The position numbers and the translations under genes were made by a program. Positions 35,851 to 46,630 of a stretch of DNA of 64,000 nt are shown one piece after another. This DNA comes from Prunus persica (lineage: Eukaryota > Streptophyta > Magnoliopsida > Rosales > Rosaceae). The stretch covers positions 19,735,606-19,799,605 of the forward strand of contig NC_034009.1 of assembly GCF_000346465.2 (NCBI RefSeq), in the 5' to 3' direction. Under the pieces are notes generated by a model, which was not told where the DNA came from, did not search any database, and worked only from the letters and a program-made list of their open reading frames with translations. Position 1 is the stretch's first letter, and each line of letters opens with the position of its first letter.

Positions 35851-38800
35851 TCATTCAATCCATATATCTTCACACCCATCTCGAATATTTTGACCACCTA
35901 ACTCACCCACCAGTTCAACAAATGTGTCAACATTTGGCATCCCTCTAGTAAATGGCTCACACTCAATTATGACATCACCTAAGACTTCATCACCAATAAC
36001 ATCATTATATTCTCTATTAGGCATTGATAACACTACCGACCAACCACGATGCATCAGGTCGTCAACAAAAAATATTTGTTTGACTTGAGAAGCCAAAACA
36101 AATTGGTCATTCCTATGTCCAATTTTACTCAAATCTACAAGGGTAAATCCAAGTTCGTCGACTACAAGACCAGAACTATCTATCCAATCACACCTAAAGA
36201 CTGGGATTGTAAACTTTTGGTAGTCAAGGTCCCAAATTTCTTGAATGACACCATAGAAACCCATATTTGAGAGAATTGGGTTTTTATCCTTGGCACTAGC
36301 AACTTGCATGGTATGTGCAAGTAAATAAACTCCACTATTTTGAGTTGTCCGCACATCATCTTGTGCCTTGATATTGAATTTAATACCTTTAATAAGATAG
36401 CTCCTATATAATGGCACTGCCATGTTTGGACCAGCTGCTAGCCACCTTAAATTTTCTGATACGCCATGATTGTCTTCCTCAAGTTCACTTTGAACCTGCA
36501 AATTAATCATATCTTAATTCAATCTAACATAGAAATAAGAAGAAAATTAAAAGATAAATATGTTATTCAACAACATATACCTTGAAGCGTAGCCATTGAA
36601 TGAAAGTGCTATTGTGCTTATCCTGCACATCATGCAGCCACTTTGTTCTCTTTCTAAATTTTAGATAAGCAGTCTTGATGTGGATCATATGTTGCCTACA
36701 TGACACGAAAAATTCAAGCATTACGGTCCCAAATATATAAGATAAACATAAGAAATAATTTAAAATGGAAACTTAAAGAATAAAACTCATACGTACTCGA
36801 TATAAGGTAGGACTTCCTCCGTATTCTCCAAGACATATAGATGTGCTTGATTCAACAGGTCCTGATCAACTACGCTTACTGTGCAACCTGATAATGGCTT
36901 TGAAACTCCCATCTTTTGGCTTGAAGGCACTCCAACTGTACTAACATCAGATAAATGCTGAGTACAAAACTCAACCGCTTCTTCAGCTATATACCGCTCA
37001 GCAATGCAACCTTCGGGACGAGTACGATTCTGAACATACCCCTTCAGCACTTTCATATATCTTTCAAACGGATACATCCACCTAAAATATACTGGCCCAC
37101 ATAGACGAACTTCTCTGACAAGATGTACTACTAGATGAACCATGATATCAAAGAATGAAGGTGGAAAGTACTTCTCAAGCAAACACAGAGTAACTACTAC
37201 ATCTTCTTCCAACTTATCTAGCTTGGAAACATCAACAGTCTTTGCACATATAGCATTGAAGAAGAAGCACAAACGAGTTATTGCATACCTTGCAGGCTTC
37301 TCCAAAACAGAACGAATTACCACAGGGAGCAATTGTTGCATTAAGGTATGACAATCATGTGATTTAAGGCCAAGAAGTCTTGAATCTTGTAAAGATACAA
37401 GATTTTTAATATTTGAAGAATAACCTTCAGGGACCTTCATACCATAGAAAGAATTGCAAACCTCTCTCTTCTCTGCTCTTGACAAATTCCAAGGCCCAGG
37501 AGGCAAACGAGTACGTCTTTCTCCATACTCGGGTTGCAAATCAGGTTTGACCCCCATGTTCAATAAATCTAATCGAGTAGCAATCCCATCTTTATTTTTT
37601 CTAGGGATCTCCAGCAATGTACCAATGATACTATCGCAAACATTCTTCTCAATGTGCATAATATCTAGGGCATGCCTCATAGGAAGGTATTTCCAATACT
37701 CGAGATCAAAGAATATTGATTTCTTCTTCCAACAAATTCTGTCACCATTTTCAACCATATGCAGCACTTCTTCTCAGGTTAATGGCTCGGGAGGTATGCC
37801 ATATTCAGGTTTCCCATTAAAAGCTGCACGTTGCCTCCTATATGGATGATTGATTGGTAACCATTTTCTATGCCCAATGTAACAAATTTTGTGGCCATTT
37901 TTCAACCTGTGACTAGGTGTATCATCGCCGCATATTGGACAAGCTTTATATCCTTTAACAACACAACCAGATAAGTTTCCATAGGCGGGGAAATCATTAA
38001 TTGTCCACATTAATGCAGCTCTGAGTGTAAAGTATTCTCCATTATGTGCATCATACACTCCTCTAATCCCATCCCACAAAGATTTTAAATCATCAATCAA
38101 AGGCTCCAAGTAGACGTCTATATCATTTCCGGGTTGTTTAGGACTGGAAATCAATAAGGTTAACATCATGAACTTTTGTTTCATGCACAGCCATGGAGGG
38201 AGATTATATGTAACTAAGATAACCGGCCAACAACTATATCTGCTACTTAGAGAACTGTGGGGATTGAATCCATCAGATGAAAGAGCCAATCTCAAGTTTC
38301 TCGGCTCATTACCAAACTCAGGCCATTTATCATCAAGAAGTTTCCAAGACAGGGAATCCGCCGGATGAGACATCTGACCGTCAATTGATTTTCTAGCAGC
38401 ATGCCAAGTCAAACTCTTAGCTGTCTCATGTGATTGAAACATCCTTTTAAACCTTGGAATTGGAGGAAAATACCACACCACCTTCGCTGGCACACCCTCT
38501 TTCAAGATTGAATCTTTGCCTTCCTTCCACCTTGAGATACCACAAGTAGGACAATTAGTTGAATCCTCATACTCCTTCCTATACAAGATGCAATCATTGG
38601 GGCATGCGTGCATTTTCTCATAACTCAGCCCCAATGCACACAAAGTCTTTTTAGCCTCATACATAGAGGTTGGTATTGTATTTCCTTCTGGAAGCAAATC
38701 GCCTTGAAGTATCAATAATTCTGTAAAACAGACATCACTCATCCCATGTTTTGCCTTCAAATTATACAACTTCACTAATGCCGATAACTTCGTGTACTTT

Positions 38801-38874
38801 CTACAACCAGGGTACACTGGTTGATCTCCATCCCCAATCACATTGGCAAACTCATACGGATCGGAACCAAAATC
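35851..38874 (-). pseudogene. TNP2-type CACTA transposase, 5'-truncated with a nonsense mutation
   Basis: Exons on the minus strand: about 38874-36797, 36695-36581, 36495-35851. The first ~115 codons, including the ATG and the transposase-associated domain, are gone. The frame is fused to intergenic DNA at TTGTTGTTGTGATTTTGG. A TGA at 37774-37776 replaces a Gly codon (GGA in A). One Trp codon of the WW pair in A is missing, and exon 2 has a 9-bp in-frame insertion. DUF4218 and DUF4216 remain readable. No function is expected. Confidence 0.92.
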
Positions 38875-39303
38875 ACAACAACAAACCACGTCGGTGTTAA
38901 TAAATTGTAGACGTTGTAAATTGTAATAGACGACTAAGTTGTTAAAATGACGTCGTTTAAATGAGAAACCATGGCGAATATTTAACTATCCGACGTAAAA
39001 TATATATTCCACGACTTAACCGCTGTCGTTACAAAGTACTACCCTGAACCCTTAAGAAATTGAAAACGTTGTAAACCATAAACGACTCAATTGTTCAAAG
39101 AACGTCGTCTAAATATCCTTTTACATCGGATTTGTTTAAATTGAAACAACAAAAAACGACGGTTTTTGACTTTATTAGGTCGTTGGAAAAGTATTACACG
39201 TCGGTTACGCAATTTGTATGTTTGTTTTTTTTTAATTTAAGAAAACCTCAACAAATTTTTACATTATATATTATAGACAAAATTTGTACATTATACATAA
39301 ATA
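38875..39303. repeat. CACTA B motif-rich intergenic remnant
   Basis: Counterpart of about 9094-9544 of A: CGTCG/ACGACG motifs, no gene. It ends at the microhomology junction with TNP2. Confidence 0.6.
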
Positions 39304-42300
39304 TCAAGTGTTCAATAATTCCCAAACAAACTCTGCCCATTCATTCCGGACTTCATCAATTGCTTCTTGGGGGTATGGCGCTTCCTGTTTTCCCTTGGCA
39401 TACTGCATAAACAATGACTATTAGGGTTTATAAATAAAAAGAAATTCAATCACAGACGACGATATTTTTCATAACCGACGTAGTATATCTATTCAATGAC
39501 GGTAATTTTACATGACTGTCGTTGATAATACAAAAAACGACATAAAATGTATGAAGGTAATTTCTTCTTACCTTCTTCTCAAACGCCAAGGAAGGATCCA
39601 TGATGATGTCCCTCATGAAGAGCAACACATAATACCCACATTCGATACTGCTGGGTTGCTTTGGTGTGCCTGACAGAGTTTTCCAAATTACTGCTTTACG
39701 GCCTGCTCTGGCTATGTGAGAATTATATATTTTTATAGCACTGTTCACGATGTTTTTGCCCTCTTCATCGACCACACGATTTCCGGGCAGAGGATCTAGA
39801 AAATAGACGGTTTCCCTCTTTGCTCTCACAATCAGCAAGATCCAATGACGGCTGCACAAAATTAATATAAAAACGACGGTTATTTACAAAAATGACGTAT
39901 TATAATATTTCACACGACGAAATAAAGTAGCAATCGACGACATTATATATTTATCACGACGATAAATAACTACCGACGTGGTTAGTAGTTTCAAACGACT
40001 CAATCAAATAAAACACCGACGTGGTTAGTTTATACGCTGTCATTTATTGAAAATCATAAAATCAAAATCCTGTTAAGGAGACTAACCCTGGATTGTAAGG
40101 CATCATGAAAATCTGTTCACCATCAGTCTTCTGAAGTCGAGCTGCTACCAATCGTGATCTGTCAGCTATTGTCCCAGAGTTGGCACTAACTGTAGCGGGG
40201 TCGATAAAGCCAACCATGCTGCACATATTTGCTTATTTCAAAACATCATGTAAGTACCTAAATATATAAAATAATATAAACAAGTCAGCACAAAAAAACA
40301 CACGACGGTTATGTATAACAAAACGACGTATTATAAAATTTCAAACGACGTACTGAAATAGACAACGACGTTATAATATATTTATCACGACGGTACATAC
40401 TAACGACGTGGTTAGTTAGTTAAGACGACGCAATAAATAAACCAACGACGTATTATTTTAGAATGACAAACCTCATATATACAGCAAGGACAGTAGCTCC
40501 TATTTCTTCCATGCCTGCAAATTGTGTAATATCTTCAGGCAGGACGAAGGTATCGCGTTCTAGACCAAACACCTCCTTATCAATTGTAAAGTTCAGGGTC
40601 TTATCCTGAGGCACGAGTGTCATTTCCACATAACGACAAAGGGATTTTAAAGAAGATGACGCCTCCATATTTGAATAATCAACAACTTTAATAACCTGTT
40701 TAAAGAAATAAAAAAAATGACGTGGTAATTCAATAAAAACGACGGTTTAAGGAATAAAACGTCGTCTGAAAAGAATTTAAACGACGGTGAAAAAACCGTC
40801 GTGGTGAATAATTTATTACGTCTTAGAAAAAAATTCCGCCGTCTAAGTTGTAAACAAACGACGGTTTAAAGAAAAATATCGACGTCTGAAATTTTGAAAA
40901 ACAAATAAAAAAGGCAAAGTTATGTGAACATACCTGGTCGTCATGCTTTTCTTCATCTTCTTTCTCCTTTTCATCTTGTTTTTCTTCTTTCTTCTCTTCA
41001 TCTTTTTTTTCTTCTTCCTTCTCTTCATCTTTTTTTTCTTCATTCTTCTCTTCATCTTGATTTCCTTCATTTTTCTGTTTTAAGTAATAAAGAATGTAGA
41101 GAAAGTAAAAAAATTAAATTCAAACGTCGTGGTAAGACAAAACACAAGACAGTATGTAAGAATTATGGACGTCTTAAATTATTAAACGATGGTAAATAGT
41201 AAACGTCGTGGGATTTATATATTACGTCGGGAATGACTAACACCGTCGTCTAAAAACCACAAAGTTTTAAAAATAACGACGTTTAATGGCGTGTAAAACA
41301 AGTAAACTAAATACGACGTGGTATTGAAATACAAACGACGGTTTATTTTTAAAATAGTCGTCGGATGTATTTCAAACGACGGTTTTATTAATAATAACGA
41401 CGTCTAATAGTTTTTAAAAAAACAGAGAATTCAAAGTTCAGATATGTTACCTTTTCTTCCTGATGTTTCCCATTTTTGGCAGTATCATCCTCAAAATGTA
41501 GGGATCTCACATCACCTCCAGAGCAGCTTGCTTTGTCAGACATTGGATTTTTGGGACTTTGGCTAATTCTTGCTTTAAGCATGCTTGGATCAAAATTGGG
41601 AATTAATTGGGAAAGCTGACTCAGGAAATGCTCCCTCTCAACCTCTATCAATTGTTTGGTTCTAGCCTCCATCCTTAAAGCCTCTTCCCTTGCCTTAGCT
41701 TCCATCTTTTTATTCTCTTCTTGAAGGAGAACTCTTAAACTGTCCTTTAAACGGTCGTCAAAGCTCATCCTCTGTGGTTTGGGTAAATTGAAATATTGCC
41801 TTGGGGAAATCCCAGCACCTACACCTCTCACTCTGCCTGGATGCTCGGGGCCCAAAGCCATGGTCAGCACATCATTGCTGCCAGATACACTGACTTTGCC
41901 TTCCGAGACTTGTTTTGGCAATTCATCCTAAAACAAAGATATATAAAAAAGTAAGAACAAAAAACACACGACGGTTATTTATATACAAACGACGTATTAT
42001 ATAATTTCACACGACGCAATAACATATAAATCGACGTTATTATAATTTATCACGACGGTAGTTATACCGACGTGGTTAGTTTTTTAAAACGACGAAATGA
42101 ATAAACCACCGACGTCTTATGCTTTATTTACAGATAACAGAGGGATGATTCAATATTCACACCTTTAATGACCTTGTTTAAAACATTTCGACGTAGTAAT
42201 TTAATACAAACGACGCGAAAATGAACCACCGACATCTTATGCTATAATTACAGAAAACAGAGTAGTGATTCCTGATTTAGACCTTTAACGACGTTTTTAA

Positions 42301-43217
42301 AAAAATTTCGACGTGGTAATATCATTCACACGACGCAAAATATAACATAAGACGTAATAAGAATTATTCACAGTTTAATAAAAATTTAAAACAGAGTGAG
42401 TAGGCTTACAATTAATTTTGCTTTCTCTGCCACCTTTGGATCCGGGATGTTACCATGTTTGTCCTGTCTAGCTCTCTTCCATATGGTAGATCGATCAATT
42501 TCTACCCCAGGCATGGTTTTCTCCAATTGATCCTCCAAACCAGCATATCCTTTTCGAGACAATCGATGATTGTACTCAAGTTTCTCCCTAATTTGTGCAT
42601 GTTGAGAATGCACAGACTCAAAATCTTTGGATAACCTTGAAGCTACAAAGGCATCCCATTGTGCTTTCTCTATGAATTTATATGTTTCAGGGGGTTGGCT
42701 TAATCTCTCCCTGTCATTGGTGTATGGAAGGATATAATGCCTCATTAGTGTAGACTTGAAATCCTTCCATTTCTTGGCAGCAGAAGCTAACACAGAATTC
42801 TTGCCCCCTTGACCTACCACAAAAGCAATGTCAACTGCTTCCCAAATCTGCTCCTTTATATCCTTGGGGATTTGAGCCCATTTCATGTCCACAAGTGGAA
42901 CTCTGGAGCGTGCCAACACACCAATGTAGGACTGCATCTCACTATGTGCTTGGCCAATTCCTTTCCCCCTTTTTATTGTACTCAACAATTGGCCTGAGTT
43001 TCTGAAGTTTTCTCTTCACAACACGAGGCATTGTGCTCATACCTCGACCAGACTTTGAATCATCAGAGATTGTTGTCGTGCTGGTTGGTTCTGTCTCAGT
43101 AGATGATGAAGCAAACTTCATCTTCTTCGAAGACTTCTCTTCAGGAGTTACCATTCCAAGCTCCTTACCTCCATTTTTCTTGGAGCCAGAGTCCTTACTT
43201 TGGTCTTGAGAAACCAT
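39304..43217 (-). pseudogene. Transposase_24/Ulp1-like gene of CACTA B, frameshifted
   Basis: Exons on the minus strand: 43217-42410, 41927-41451, 41074-40934, 40695-40472, 40257-40087, 39851-39572, 39402-39304. Compared with A there is one extra A in an A run near 42975 (frameshift early in Transposase_24), a TAA at 40233-40235 (CAA in A), and a changed C-terminus (ends after ELLNT). It has one intron more than A (41075-41450), and the Glu/Lys-rich tract is longer. The protease motifs RHWILLIV, YFLDPL and ECGYYVLLFM persist. Confidence 0.88.
41075..41450 (-). other. Extra motif-filled intron in the Ulp1-like gene of copy B
   Basis: A 376-bp intron with good borders (AAAAG|GTAACA and TTTTAAGT...AACAG|AAAAAT on the minus strand) separates exons of 477 and 141 bp, both in frame (phase 0). 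Element A has continuous coding sequence at the same place (about 7287). The intron consists largely of CGTCG/ACGACGG motifs. Confidence 0.7.
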
Positions 43218-44724
43218 TTTTACAGACAAAACTGCAAGTGAAAATATTTCAGGAAAAGATTAAGAACACAAACGACGGTTATTAATAAAATACGACGTAT
43301 GATATGATTTTAAACGACGCAATGAAATAATCTCAGACGTAATAAATGTTTAAAACCAAGGTAATTAAACAACGACGAAATAATATAAAATAAGACGTAA
43401 TAATAACTTATTACGTCAATATTTACCGGACGACGTGATAATTAACTATAAACGCCGAAATATTTATATAACGTCGTGGTATTGATGTTCACACGACGTC
43501 AATAATAATATACCGTCGTCTATATAAGGATCCAAAACCCTTCTTTCTTTCTCTGTGAATGTTTGATTGCAGATTTGATTTTTCTGAACCATGTTTTTTG
43601 TTTTCTAATTTGATAAAATACGAGGCCAAGAAAGAAAGTTTTGGAATCTTATATAGACGACGGTATTTTAATATGACGTCGTGGTATTAACATTCACACG
43701 ACGTAAAACAATAAGATACTGTCGTCTATATTAGATACCAACCCTACTTTCTTTTTCTTTATATTTTATCAAATTAGGGAAAAACAAAAACCATTGTTCA
43801 GAGAAATCAAACCTGCAATTAAACAAGCAAATAAAAAAAAGACTATAATTTTAAAAACAACTTTGTCAATTTTCAGACGGCGCTAGAACAACTGACGAAC
43901 CGTCGTGGTCTACATATTTAACCACGTAAATAAGAAGCTACCGTTGTCTTATTTAGGTAAGGTAGTTGTCTTCAAAGTTGGAAACTTTCCCTCTTTGTCT
44001 GTATATTTTATCAAACTTGGAAAGAAGTAAAATGATTTTGGCCATAAAAAAGGTAAAAAGATTTTTCAAACAAAAAACGTATGAGCATGCAAAACAGCAA
44101 CCAAAATAGTGAAAATGAAAGCTTACCTTTTGCGTGCAATGAAAGCAAGAGGAAGACGATGTTTAAGTTCAGAGACGACGAAGAAGACGAGAGGAAGACG
44201 ATGAGATACTCTGACAGTGCTCTGACAAGGAAAAAAGACAAAAAGTTTTCTCTGGGAGATTGAAATTTTTAATTGGGTTTGGAAACAGTGCATGTGTAAG
44301 TCAGGTAGACGAAAAGTTGCTTACATATAAAACCATTTCAAAAAAATAATACGGCGGTTACATATAACTATGACGTATAAATTACAAAATACGACGGTAC
44401 ATTTAACTTCGGACGTGGTAAATAAATACGACAGTAGTGTTGTAGGTACCGTCGTAGTAAACTCAAAAATTAAAGTACATAAGTAATAACTCGCGTCATG
44501 GTAGATTATTTAACACGTCGTTTTTATTAATGTACCGACGTGAATTTCTGTAATATACGTCGGTCATACCGACGTTGATTTTACAATTTAAACGGCGGTT
44601 TTTTTGTAAGGACCGCCGTTGGTTTTAAAAATTTATTCTATAAATTTGTCGCTTTCATTCATTTTCGGTTTACATTTAGGGTTCCAAGTTCTTCCTCTCT
44701 CAGAGACACTGTCTCTCACATCTC
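43218..44724. repeat. CACTA B 5' region: motif array, 5'-UTR intron and leader
   Basis: Reverse counterpart of about 3960-5547 of A. The leader matches A around 44140-44280. Motifs are frequent at 43260-43530 and 44340-44640. A segment similar to TATAGACGACGG...GACGTCGTGG differs from A by small rearrangements. No gene. Confidence 0.6.
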
Positions 44725-45146
44725 AAAGACAATAATTTGGATGTCTTTCTCAAAGAGAAATTGAGCTTACTCGCATCAAATCTATGTCCACAAGAAGAAG
44801 CTTGTCAACTAGCCTTCTCACTTCCTTGATCAAGCCTGATAGGACACTTAGTGCTTCTGAATACTCCTTGCTTTCCATCAAAAGAGATGCAAGCCTGGCC
44901 TCCACTCGATGTCGAAGGAAAGTTCGCTTCTCAGGGAAATCTGAAGATCAGATGTGCCTGATCCTCTGCTTGATTTTCTTGGCTAAGAAGATCCGTCAGA
45001 TTTGTGATAGCCTCTTCCTTTATCCGTAGAGCTTCAGAAGAAGAAGATGGGTTTCAAGAATGTGATAAAGAATAGAAATGGCTTCAGATGGCCTCTAAAG
45101 CATGAGCAATCAAATCAGTAGTTGCTGGGAGATATGATGAAGACAT
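44725..45146 (-). pseudogene. Captured RPN6 fragment in CACTA B
   Basis: Same decayed RPN6 N-terminal piece as in copy A (3532-3957), read from ATG 45146 on the minus strand, with the same internal gap, frameshifts and stop. Differences from A are few base changes, for example in the TTDSIAH part. The plus-strand open frame here (44784-45029) is a shadow. Confidence 0.78.
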
Positions 45147-45423
45147 TGTCAATGCTTTGAACTATACAAGTCCTGCAGAAAGATAAAGGACCAAACTGTT
45201 AAAGAAACTGAAACAACGGCGGTTTTCTGTTCTACCGTCGTTTAGGGTAAGTTAACAATTGATTAAATAGACTGAAGTTATACTTTTGTCCATCAGATTA
45301 ATAGATGTACCTAAACTGTTGTTTGTCCTGTTGGATTTTTTAACTTAATTTTGTGATGATAGTTAGTCTTCGCCTAAATTTTTTCCATTTATCTACACTA
45401 ACCTCTGCCATTTTACAAATGAA

Positions 45424-45676
45424 TAATGCTACTCTTACCATATTTGTATACCACATCCTTATACTATCTTATGTGGCAAGCTGAGGTAGACAACCACATC
45501 AATTAAAATTGTTTAATATTTTCTTTTCTTTTATGATTTATTGCAGTATTTGTTTTTCTAATTGTCTTAACTAAAATACACTTCATTTATTTAATTGATG
45601 TGGCATATAATATGGACATGCCACATCTCATGTGGTATAATTATGTGGGATAAAAATGTGGTAAGTGTAGCATTTA
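45424..45676. mobile_element. MITE-like element with about 40-bp terminal inverted repeats
   Basis: The left end (AATGCTACTCTTACCATATT) and the reverse complement of the right end (AATGCTACACTTACCACATT) match over about 40 bp and enclose roughly 250 bp of AT-rich DNA. A clear target duplication was not found. It resembles short Mutator-like MITEs; family assignment is uncertain. Confidence 0.65.
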
Positions 45677-46113
45677 CATTTGCAAAGGACAAGAAAGAAC
45701 AGAAGCCACCTCTATAGCAAAGCCATCAAGAGAAAGATCCCCTTCCAACAAACGTCATGGCAGAAAATCCCCTTCAACCACCCAATAGCATATATATATA
45801 TATATATAAAGACCTGTCCAAACTCTTTTGAACAATGAACATCTTAAAATTGCAGATATTTTGATGCTATTTTGATGTTTTGATTGCTGCTTGGTTTATT
45901 AAAATATGATCAATATTTTAACATGACAAGCAGCACATAAAACATGTTATTAGTTTATTTTTTGTAACTTAAACTTGCCAAACAAATCATGATGCCACTA
46001 TTTAGATCTGGATGTATGTATAAATAGTACCATCTTTCATATATTTTTTCATGATTTTGTACACATTTCACACGGTTTTAAAACCCATAGCATCGCGCGA
46101 GCGCTTTTGCTAG
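45677..46113 (+). mobile_element. Second Helitron 3' end, plus orientation
   Basis: Bases 46081-46113 read AAACCCATAGCATCGCGCGA, then GCGCTTTTGCTAG, followed by T. They share the 3' terminal sequence of the Helitron at 23912 in the opposite orientation. Only the 3' end is certain. The start is unknown and 45677 is an arbitrary left limit. The enclosed DNA is AT-rich with a (TA)n tract near 45790 and no gene. Confidence 0.6.
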
Positions 46114-46630
46114 TGCTCTCTAAAAACATAACTAGGGGCCTAAGAGCATCTAGGAATTTTTGCAAGCTTAGTGGAAGGAAAATAGTTTTGATGATGTTGG
46201 ATGGCTCATAAGCCTCAACGGCCAATTCAGCTTTTAGCTCTCATTAGCCCACATCCTTTTCTTGTAACATGTCTTCGTTTTTTAGCCATGGTGATTTTTA
46301 CCGAAGTAGCCATGCAGCAATTTGCAGAGGCTAAATCACTTCCAAAGACTTGCTGCTCCAGTCTAAATCACTGGACTGGTGAGAGCAACAGCACAAGAAC
46401 CGAGCTGCTAATTGAAAATCAATTAAGCAGAATAAGCAGCAAAAGCATAAAAAGATGGAAAACGTACAAAACATGACACCTTTAATTAACTTCCAGTTCA
46501 GTAAGCCAATACGAAAGTCCAGGCATAAACAGAATAAAGCATCCTTGCTGAATTTTCACACACATGGATATGATATCCTTATTCAAGTAGTTTCTTGCAG
46601 AGCATTAACTCCATCTTGCATATCGCTAGC
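46114..46630. other. 3' flank of the LRR kinase gene
   Basis: No gene is recognised. This probably holds the 3'-UTR of the minus-strand kinase gene. Open frames on the plus strand (46201-46476, 46455-46664) lack any family signature. Confidence 0.4.

Larger units (their letters stand above)
34181..45241 (-). mobile_element. CACTA DNA transposon B, damaged reverse-orientation copy of A
   Basis: The element starts CACTACTACAAAAA at 34181 and follows element A in reverse. Similarity ends at about 45241 (CTACCGTCGT), corresponding to 3448 of A, so the far terminal 1003 bp and TIR are missing and no target duplication is found. A second deletion (equivalent to about 9545-11409 of A, junction at about 38874) removes the intergenic region, the TNP2 promoter and the TNP2 start. 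Both genes carry inactivating changes. It could at most supply one end. Confidence 0.92.

Noticed and set aside
40843..41070. Lys/Met-rich protein gene
   Set aside because: It is a shifted-frame reading of the Glu/Lys-rich exon of the CACTA B Ulp1-like pseudogene.
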